NCBI GenBank assembly: GCA_964467785.1
Contig: CAYXVB010000054.1
Span: 1-21,051, forward strand
Origin: CAYXVB01 sp964467785
GTDB taxonomy: Bacteria; Bdellovibrionota; UBA1018
Direction of reading: 5' to 3'
DNA length: 21,051 nucleotides
Positions 15,414 through 21,051 of the stretch are shown piece by piece. Position numbers and translations under genes: made by a program. How positions within the stretch are numbered: position 1 is the stretch's first letter; each line of letters opens with the position of its first letter. The notes beneath the pieces were generated by a model. The model ran no database searches, was not told the origin of the DNA, and saw only the letters and a program-made list of their open reading frames with translations.

Positions 15414-15727
15414 ATGGCGATGATTACTACGACCAAGTCTGAATCTTCGGCTCCCGCTGGCAAGCAGGACCGTCAGGACCGTGAAGAACGTATGGANNNN
15501 NNNNNNGTGGCTTCCACCGTAAAAAGGTGTGCCGCTTCTGCTCGGACAATGAATTCGTCCTCGATTACAAAGATGCTCGCATGATGCAGTCTTTCGTGAC
15601 CGAGCACGGTAAGATCGTTCCGCGCCGCATTTCGGGTAACTGCGCGATGCATCAGCGCAAGCTGACGACCGCCGTGAAGCGGGCGCGTAACCTGGCCCTG
15701 GTTGGCTATGTCTCGATGGGCGCCTGA
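15414..15727 (+). CDS. rpsR: Ribosomal protein bS18, interrupted by an N gap that breaks the written frame
   Basis: The start is ATG 15414, with AAGGAG about 7 bases upstream. It encodes MAMITTTKSESSAPAGKQ and a charged stretch, then the N gap (15497-15506). The conserved part follows: GFHRKKVCRFCSDN, LDYKDARMMQSFVTEHGKIVPRRISGNCAMHQRKLTTAVKRARNLALVGY, ending at TGA 15725-15727. With exactly 10 N the two parts are in different frames: codons downstream are offset by 2 from the start codon. The true gap should therefore be 2 modulo 3 bases long (8, 11, 14...). The gene is almost surely intact in the organism. It lies between rpsF and a DUF2232-like membrane-protein gene. Confidence 0.93.
15497..15506. 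other. Assembly gap (10 N) in rpsR
   Basis: Ten N bases just before the conserved bS18 core. The length is inconsistent with the reading frame, so it is a placeholder and not a measured distance. Automatic gene callers will miss or truncate rpsR here. Confidence 0.95.
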
Positions 15728-15740
15728 TCTCCAGGCTCCT

Positions 15741-15756
15741 CATCAGACACCTGATG
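15741..15756 (+). promoter_or_regulatory. Small hairpin downstream of rpsR
   Basis: CATCAG (15741-15746) and CTGATG (15751-15756) form a 6-bp stem with the 4-base loop ACAC, 13 bases after the rpsR stop. CTGAT at 15724-15728 could pair with the same ATCAG, so two mutually exclusive stems are possible. Function is unknown. Confidence 0.35.
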
Positions 15757-15779
15757 TAAACACTTCTGCTGCTTCGGGC

Positions 15780-15807
15780 GGCGCTGAGCGGAACTCCGCT
15801 CGGCGCC
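15780..15807 (+). promoter_or_regulatory. Strong 12-bp hairpin between rpsR and the downstream membrane-protein gene
   Basis: Bases 15780-15791 pair with 15796-15807 over twelve positions, with one G-U wobble and a 4-base AACT loop, giving a very stable GC-rich stem. The sequence after it is G/C-rich with no U-tract, so it is not a standard intrinsic terminator. It may lower read-through or protect the rpsF-rpsR message from 3' decay, so that downstream genes are expressed less than the ribosomal genes. Confidence 0.6.
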
Positions 15808-15821
15808 CCGGGGCGCGGGGT

Positions 15822-16718
15822 GTGCTTCCGTTTCGGGCGCGAATTGTGCCCTACTTCGCGAGCGCAGTTCTCTTTCTCAGCGCTTTCTTCGCTGTCTTCG
15901 CGCCGATCCCCATCTTGATTCATTCTTTTCGCCGGGGACGCTCTTGGGCCTGGCTGGCCGCCCTGACCAATGGCACGATCGTATTCTTGCTTGGCGGAGT
16001 TGCAAGCTTCGCCATTTTCGCCGTTTTTGTCATCGCTCTCGCCCTAGGGCTTGCCGAAGGTTTTCGACTTTTCCGTAAGCCGGAGAGGGCCGCTGTTTTT
16101 GCTTGGGGTGTGATGGCAGTGATCGGCCTAGGGTGGACGCTCGTTCATTTCAATTTTAGCCCGGCGCAGGCATGGAGCGAAGCGGGACGTGAGATTTCGG
16201 TTGCAGTGGATGCGCTCGTTCAAACAGTGCCGCCAGATCGCTTGCCTGTCCAAGTCAATGGTCCCGAGGACATCGCGGAGTGGAAGCGCAGTCTCCTGGT
16301 CGAGATGCCCTCGGCTATCGCGATTTTGTCGCTGATCGCTGTTTGGGCGAGCACCGTAGTGCTATTGCGCCTGAATCCGGGTCAGATTCGCGAGAAGGTG
16401 GGCTTGGGTCCCGACTTTTTCCAAACCTGGAAGGCGCCGGAGTTTTTAGTTTGGCCGACTCTTGTCAGCGGGTTCTTTTTGCTGGTGGGCGTTAAGTACA
16501 TCTCTCCAGTTGCTTTGAACCTGTTCAAGGTTTTGATGACGATCTATGCCCTACAGGGACTCAGTATCCTGGCGTTCTTTTTTGATCTCTGGGGTGTGAG
16601 GGGGCTGTTTCGAACTGCAGGCTATGTGCTGGTGGGGTCAGTGATGACACCGCTTTTGCTCAGCCTGGGGTTCTTCGATCTCTGGTTTGACTTTCGTTCG
16701 AAGTTCAGGCAAACGTAA
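15822..16718 (+). CDS. Polytopic membrane protein, DUF2232 (YybS-like) family likely
   Basis: 298 residues from GTG 15822, with about eight hydrophobic helices: for example YFASAVLFLSAFFAVFAPI near the N-terminus, AILSLIAVWASTVVLL in the middle, and FKVLMTIYALQGLSILAFFF followed by VMTPLLLSLGFFDLWF near the C-terminus. A membrane protein in this position between rpsR and rplI is typical of DUF2232 proteins in several phyla; its function is unknown. The frame is open upstream to ATG 15708, inside rpsR, but that stretch contains two hairpins and looks non-coding. GTG 15846 is a third option. None has a good ribosome site, so the start is uncertain. rplI follows 41 bases downstream. Confidence 0.75.
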   Translation: MLPFRARIVPYFASAVLFLSAFFAVFAPIPILIHSFRRGRSWAWLAALTNGTIVFLLGGVASFAIFAVFVIALALGLAEGFRLFRKPERAAVFAWGVMAVIGLGWTLVHFNFSPAQAWSEAGREISVAVDALVQTVPPDRLPVQVNGPEDIAEWKRSLLVEMPSAIAILSLIAVWASTVVLLRLNPGQIREKVGLGPDFFQTWKAPEFLVWPTLVSGFFLLVGVKYISPVALNLFKVLMTIYALQGLSILAFFFDLWGVRGLFRTAGYVLVGSVMTPLLLSLGFFDLWFDFRSKFRQT

Positions 16719-16759
16719 CGGTCTATTTAAGATCGGTTTCAGTTAAGGAGTTAAGTTCC

Positions 16760-17206
16760 ATGCAGGTCATTTTACGCGAAAACGTCGAGAACCTGGGCCA
16801 CATCGGCGACCTGGTGAATGTTAGCGAAGGCTACGCGCGCAATTTCCTTCTGCCGCGCAAGCTCGTTATGATTGCCGATGAAGGCAACATCAAGCAGATC
16901 GAAGCCACCAAGAAGGCTCTCGAGAATCAACGCCAGGCCCAGAAGGCCGACGCTGAAGCCATTGCCAAGAAGTTGGCTGACTTCTCCTGCACGATCAAGA
17001 AGAAGGTTGGCGAGCACGACAAGCTGTTCGGCTCCGTCAGTACCGCTGAAATCGCCGATGCGCTCGCCAAGGGCGGCTTCGCGATCAAGAAGGGCTCGAT
17101 CCATCTTGAGCACCCGATCAAGGCTCTCGGCGTCCACACTGCCTCCGTGAAGCTGGCCCCAGAAGTCACCGCTTCAGTGAAGGTTTGGGTTGCGAAAGAA
17201 GAGTAA
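16760..17206 (+). CDS. rplI: Ribosomal protein bL9
   Basis: 148 residues, the normal bL9 length. The N-terminal globular domain (MQVILRENVENLGHIGDLVNVSEGYARNFLLPRKL) carries the family signature. The long connecting helix rich in Lys, Glu and Ala (about 42-75) and the C-terminal rRNA-binding domain (GEHDKLFGSVSTAEIADAL, HPIKALGVHTASVKL) follow. bL9 binds 23S rRNA near the L1 stalk. AAGGAG (16745-16750) precedes ATG 16760. It sits in the usual place just before dnaB, 36 bases away, in what is probably one long operon starting at rpsF. Confidence 0.96.
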   Translation: MQVILRENVENLGHIGDLVNVSEGYARNFLLPRKLVMIADEGNIKQIEATKKALENQRQAQKADAEAIAKKLADFSCTIKKKVGEHDKLFGSVSTAEIADALAKGGFAIKKGSIHLEHPIKALGVHTASVKLAPEVTASVKVWVAKEE

Positions 17207-17242
17207 GCCCTGAGAGTATTCCTCTCCTGAAGGGGGGCACCG

Positions 17243-18706
17243 ATGTTTGGTGGGGATGAGATGATGGAAGCCGCCGGCGATATCGGCCGGCGCAGGCTTC
17301 CTCCTCATAACGTCGAGGCCGAGCGTTCCATTCTCGGCGCGATCCTGCTGAACAACGAAGCCTTCCATCGCGTTCAGGAAATCGGAATTGAACCCCGGGA
17401 CTTTTACCGGGACTCCCATCAAAAGATCTTCGAGGCGCTCGTCTCGCTCATGGAGCGAGGCGAGCCCGTCGATCTGATTACCCTCACGGCCTCGCTTCGC
17501 GATCGCGGAGCATTCGAGGCCGTGGGTGGCACTGCTGCACTGACCAGCTTGTTTGAGGACTCCTTTGCCACCGGCAATGTGAGCTATTACGCCCGTATTG
17601 TTCGCGATAAGGCGATTCTCCGCCGAGTGATTGATACGACGAGCGAGATCCAGGGAGAGGCGTTTGAAGGCGTCGAGGACATGGAGTCCTTCCTCGATAA
17701 GGCCGAGGCCAGCGTTTTCTCCGTGCGCGACGCGAAGCAGAGCCGTTCGTTCGCTGGAATGAAGCAGATCCTGAACGATAATCTGCATTTGATCGAGGAA
17801 ATGGGTCAGCGCAAGTCGGATGTCGTCGGACTGCAGACTGGCTTCAATGACTTTGACAAATTGACTAGCGGCTTGCGCGCGGGCCAGTTGATGATTCTTG
17901 CCGCTCGACCCGCGATGGGGAAGACGTCGCTGTTTCTCTCGATGGCGCAGAACATTGCCTCGGTCTCTCATGGGCTCGCGTCGCCCGGGGATAAACCGGT
18001 GGTCGCGATCTTTTCGCTTGAAATGTCCAAAGAGGAATTGGGTTTTCGCTTTCTCTCGATGATGTCGCGCATCGACTCCAAGCGCCTGAAGATCGGTCGT
18101 ATCTCGAGCCGCGAGGACTGGGACCGCCTGGCCAAGGCCGCGGACCAGCTCTCCAAATCCAAGATCTTCATCGACGATTCGGGGGATCTCAACGTACTCG
18201 ACGTGCGCTCGCGTTGTCGCCGCCTGGTGGCCAATGAGAAGCGCCTTGATCTCATCGTCATCGACTATCTCCAGCTCATGAAGGGCACCAAGGCTTCGCA
18301 AAAAGGCGACAGCTCACGTGAGCGTGAAATTTCCGAAATCTCGCGAAACCTCAAGAACCTCGCCAAAGAGCTCAAAGTGCCGATCATCGCGCTTTCTCAG
18401 CTCAACCGCGGCGTCGAGTCTCGCCCCAACAAGCGCCCGATGCTCTCCGACCTCCGTGAATCCGGTGCCATCGAGCAGGACGCCGACATCGTTTGCTTCA
18501 TCTATCGCGATGAAGTGTACAATAAGGAAACCGAGGATCGCGGAGTCGCGGAGCTGATTGTCGCCAAGCATCGCGCCGGTGAGACGGATACGATTCGGCT
18601 CAAATGGCTCGCTGAGTACACGTTGTTCGCCAATCTCGCGCAGGACGGCCCGGGCGCACCAGTCTATCCGATGCGACCGGACAAGGGCGATTCTCCAATT
18701 CTTTAA
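17243..18706 (+). CDS. dnaB: Replicative DNA helicase DnaB
   Basis: 487 residues. The N-terminal domain begins LPPHNVEAERSILGAILLNNEAF and includes DFYRDSHQKIFEAL. The RecA-like motor domain has Walker A RPAMGKTS (222-229, K227), SLEMS, Walker B LIVIDYLQLM (337-346, D341), LSQLNRGVESR and LSDLRESGAIEQDADIV. The hexamer unwinds DNA ahead of the replisome and recruits primase. Length is slightly above the ~450-470 usual, partly from a short insertion (SHGLASPGDKP) after the Walker A helix. The start ATG 17243 has AAGGGGGG upstream. No intein interrupts it. It is the last gene of the rpsF-dnaB cluster, and no convincing terminator follows it. Confidence 0.97.
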   Translation: MFGGDEMMEAAGDIGRRRLPPHNVEAERSILGAILLNNEAFHRVQEIGIEPRDFYRDSHQKIFEALVSLMERGEPVDLITLTASLRDRGAFEAVGGTAALTSLFEDSFATGNVSYYARIVRDKAILRRVIDTTSEIQGEAFEGVEDMESFLDKAEASVFSVRDAKQSRSFAGMKQILNDNLHLIEEMGQRKSDVVGLQTGFNDFDKLTSGLRAGQLMILAARPAMGKTSLFLSMAQNIASVSHGLASPGDKPVVAIFSLEMSKEELGFRFLSMMSRIDSKRLKIGRISSREDWDRLAKAADQLSKSKIFIDDSGDLNVLDVRSRCRRLVANEKRLDLIVIDYLQLMKGTKASQKGDSSREREISEISRNLKNLAKELKVPIIALSQLNRGVESRPNKRPMLSDLRESGAIEQDADIVCFIYRDEVYNKETEDRGVAELIVAKHRAGETDTIRLKWLAEYTLFANLAQDGPGAPVYPMRPDKGDSPIL

Positions 18707-18830
18707 GATCGATGCCGCGGCTGCTGATTCAGTGGAGGCTTTGCCGCTTTGATCCTATTCAGATCATGTCATCGCTGTTGAGCCTATTGTCGCCAAATGA
18801 GGCGGGCGCTGTCGTGGCGCCTGGTGATCC

Positions 18831-20945
18831 TCATCTGAATAAGGAGTAGAATCGACTGCATTTGGATCGTTCAAGAAAAGCTTCGACGGCTTGCGGCTTT
18901 GCCGAGAGCTCTCGCAGATAAGTCATCACTTGTGGGTGAGATCGCAGAAATAAAGGATTTGAGTGCATCGCGCTATCGAGCATTGCATCTGTGAACATTG
19001 GATATCCGTTCGTCTTGAACTTGTTCATTGTTTTTAGATAGCCCGGGTCCGATGCCCAAGGCGTTTTACTTAAGTCCTCGTATGCCGTTATCAGGGCGAA
19101 AATGTTTCGACTTTTGTAGGACTTCGGATCTTCCAGTATTCGGTCAAGATTTTCATGAATCGCTCGCAACATGTTCGGGTCGTCGTCGAAGCGGTATCTG
19201 AGAGATTTTAAGCGTAAATTTAAGATTAAAGTCTCAATATGGAATGTGGAAAGCTTTTTCCGAGGAATTTCTTCAATGTAGGTCACCCAGGTCTCGGGAA
19301 GGGCGAGTTTTCCATGTCCTTCGATGGCTGCTTCGATCGTTTTGATGGCGGCGTCGCTAGTGTCGTTCTTGGATATGATATGATCAACGACTTTTCTTAG
19401 CACGTCGGCTCGATGCGTTCTCAAGGAGGGGTTGCGCAAAAGTTGGGACTCGTCGGCCATTTTCAAGTAATTCGTGAATGAGTCGTAAATCGGTCCGACT
19501 TCTCCTCTTTCGATAAGGGTGTTGAGTTGAGTGTCGTAAAGTTTCATGAATGCCGGAAAGTTCGTGTTGAAGAGGGTGCGCTGTTGATCCGTGGCCCAAT
19601 CGGAAATGCGAAGCCCTTCCACCGAGGTTCCTTCCGGGACGCGCCTCAACGCCGTCACGGCTTGCGCTAAGTCGGATCCGGATCCAGAGGGCGCCTCTTG
19701 GAAGTAGGACTTGATTCCAGAGAAGAGTTCCTTCAAGCGAAGTGGGTCCCGGTCGAATCTTTTCACGATCTGATCGAGGTCTTCTGAAAAAAATGCGATC
19801 GTCTTGGGGTTGAATTGCAGCGTATCGTACGCCTCTGGATTTTTTAAAAATCTTTCCCGAACGATCTTTCTTACTTCATTTGTCGCTTCCGTTGAATTTT
19901 GAAATCGATTGCGGTTCGGGCTCATTCGAAAGTTTGTTGCTTCGGAGATCTGGATTTCGTCCGGGTACGGCTCGGATACGAAATGTTTACCGAAATCCGG
20001 GGACATGATCGTTTCGATCATCTCGTCAGTTTGATTTTCGAGGAGCGCTACTTTTAGGCGAGCTTTGGTTTGAATGCCGGGATTGGGAGAATTTCGTAGA
20101 TTTGAGAGCGCCCGTCTGAGTTCTTGAGCGCCTTCGGATAGCGGCGCGGTTTGAATTTTTTCTTCGACGTGGGCGTAGATCGCGTTGAATGTGCGATTGT
20201 CGCTGTGCTTGAGTAAGGTCGCTAACTCTCCGTCCGTTAGCGTTAGAAAGTCCCGTTTACTGCTGACGGCTTGTGGGGTAATGATGTTGCTGAAGTGGAC
20301 TGTTGAAAGCAGCTTAGCGGCTTTTTCAAAGCGGGTACAGCCTGGGCAAAACTTCTCCGCGTCCGGGCCCATTCTGTTCAAAAAGTCCTGCGCATCCATG
20401 AATTGCCTTAGGAATTGAGAGGAGTAACCGTATTCCTGCGTGGCGGAAGACGTGAGTAGATTGTAGTGGAACGGATGTTCGCCAGAGATTTTTTGAATCG
20501 ACTCTTTCCAGCTTCCGGAATGACACATGTCGCAGAGCAGATTGACGGTCACTTTTTTCCGTGAAGTGTTTTTATAGTTCGCGATTCGATTCGTTAGCTC
20601 TTTGAGAAGGTCCACGTGAGCCAGAGTCTTACCGCCGGAACAAGAAACGGAGCCTACACAGCCGTGGGAGGATAGATGGACGAAGAGTTCAGCGCCTTCA
20701 TTGGATGAGCTCGATTCCAGTGCTCGACTTACTGCCGCCCCAAATTGAGAAAGTGAGATATCTGGAGACAGAGGCGGTTGGGATTGAATTTGAAGCGCCT
20801 GAAAAGTTTTTGTGAATTCATCGACATCGCGGCTGAACTGCACGTCCGAGTGCATTTGCCAGAGCACGCCGACCTGATCCATCGCGGCGTGGGCAGATCC
20901 CCAGTCGTAAAATAGAATGATTAAAGCTGCGAGGCGAAGCCGCAT
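18831..20945 (-). CDS. Secreted caspase-like (C14 / clan CD) cysteine peptidase with a large C-terminal region
   Basis: 704 residues from ATG 20945 (AAGAG four bases upstream). Residues 1-20 form a Sec signal peptide (LRLAALIILFYDWGSAHA), so the protein is exported. The caspase-fold dyad is clear: LFVHLSSHG with H94, and VNLLCDMCHSGSW with C141. Both follow hydrophobic beta-strands, and DxCHSG is the classic C14/metacaspase active-site form. LLTSSATQEYGYSS (163-176) may be the substrate-pocket loop. Residues ~210-704 are mostly helical and unrecognised, without transmembrane segments. Hand counts of 60-base lines gave 26 and 31 G+C here against 37 in dnaB, hinting at different ancestry. It is convergent with dnaB (124 bases) and no partner or inhibitor gene is in view. 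The substrate is unknown; proteolytic activity is inferred from the motifs. Confidence 0.85.
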   Translation of the reverse strand: MRLRLAALIILFYDWGSAHAAMDQVGVLWQMHSDVQFSRDVDEFTKTFQALQIQSQPPLSPDISLSQFGAAVSRALESSSSNEGAELFVHLSSHGCVGSVSCSGGKTLAHVDLLKELTNRIANYKNTSRKKVTVNLLCDMCHSGSWKESIQKISGEHPFHYNLLTSSATQEYGYSSQFLRQFMDAQDFLNRMGPDAEKFCPGCTRFEKAAKLLSTVHFSNIITPQAVSSKRDFLTLTDGELATLLKHSDNRTFNAIYAHVEEKIQTAPLSEGAQELRRALSNLRNSPNPGIQTKARLKVALLENQTDEMIETIMSPDFGKHFVSEPYPDEIQISEATNFRMSPNRNRFQNSTEATNEVRKIVRERFLKNPEAYDTLQFNPKTIAFFSEDLDQIVKRFDRDPLRLKELFSGIKSYFQEAPSGSGSDLAQAVTALRRVPEGTSVEGLRISDWATDQQRTLFNTNFPAFMKLYDTQLNTLIERGEVGPIYDSFTNYLKMADESQLLRNPSLRTHRADVLRKVVDHIISKNDTSDAAIKTIEAAIEGHGKLALPETWVTYIEEIPRKKLSTFHIETLILNLRLKSLRYRFDDDPNMLRAIHENLDRILEDPKSYKSRNIFALITAYEDLSKTPWASDPGYLKTMNKFKTNGYPMFTDAMLDSAMHSNPLFLRSHPQVMTYLRELSAKPQAVEAFLERSKCSRFYSLFR

Positions 20946-21051
20946 AGGCTCTTGTCGGTATTCAACTACAAGAATTAAAGGGGGGCTCGAGAGATGTGTT
21001 TTCGAAGCAGGAGATGTGGCCGGAAAGATTGAGAGAAGAAGTCAGTGAAAA
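20946..21051. other. Right edge, upstream region of the caspase-like gene
   Basis: About 106 bases with no supported gene. They should contain the promoter of the caspase-like gene, but I see no convincing -35/-10 pair. Confidence 0.4.

Noticed and set aside
15702..15821. N-terminal extension of the DUF2232-like protein starting inside rpsR
   Set aside because: The translated stretch is not membrane-like, its codons are atypical and it contains two hairpins. A start at 15822 or 15846 is more likely, though not proven.
17174..18301. 375-residue minus-strand open frame opposite dnaB
   Set aside because: Shadow of dnaB codon bias; no recognisable product, while the plus strand has all DnaB motifs.
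18790..18830. Possible terminator between dnaB and the caspase-like gene
   Set aside because: Only a short GGCGC/GCGCC stem is seen, with no T-run, which is too weak to call.

Overview
The window is a bacterial chromosome segment of about 21 kb, GC-rich over most of its length (a hand-counted 60-base line inside dnaB has 37 G+C). It is densely packed and carries two 10-base N gaps, so it comes from a scaffolded draft assembly. The mix of genes suggests a Bdellovibrionota / former deltaproteobacterial organism: grpE-dnaK beside hemW, an rpsF-rpsR-membrane protein-rplI-dnaB cluster, an M16 peptidase built from two fused halves, a stand-alone TatC, a glycine-rich RRM protein, and several secreted proteins I cannot place. 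That placement is inference from gene content only.

Layout, left to right. Positions 1-1717 hold the heat-shock pair grpE-dnaK on the minus strand; dnaK runs off the left edge. A perfect 17-bp inverted repeat (1826-1876) separates grpE from an unrecognised plus-strand gene that ends one base from the stop of hemW (minus). A PilZ-domain (c-di-GMP receptor) gene faces a glycine-rich RRM RNA-binding protein across a GC-rich hairpin. A plus-strand run follows: fused M16 peptidase, CorA-type metal transporter, and a membrane-anchored TlpA-like thioredoxin whose start overlaps the corA stop.

Positions 9649-13008 are more accessory. They hold a secreted HExxH metallopeptidase, a divergent two-domain DNA-binding regulator with a perfect 21-bp palindrome in the shared promoter region, a secreted 211-residue protein of unknown function, and a conserved-looking cytoplasmic hypothetical with a good sigma-70 promoter. 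A membrane-anchored cyclophilin and tatC then diverge. After 316 bases without a gene comes the ribosomal/replication cluster rpsF-rpsR-(DUF2232-like)-rplI-dnaB. rpsR contains an N gap whose written length breaks the frame.

The right end (18831-20945, minus) is the most interesting locus. It encodes a 704-residue exported protein with the His and Cys motifs of caspase-like (C14 / clan CD) peptidases, followed by a long C-terminal region I do not recognise, in DNA poorer in GC than its neighbours.

Second, four convergent gene pairs have 0, 1, 3 and 12 bases between their stop codons. That leaves no room for ordinary terminators and implies overlapping antisense 3' ends. I found no rRNA, tRNA, CRISPR array, transposase or prophage gene.
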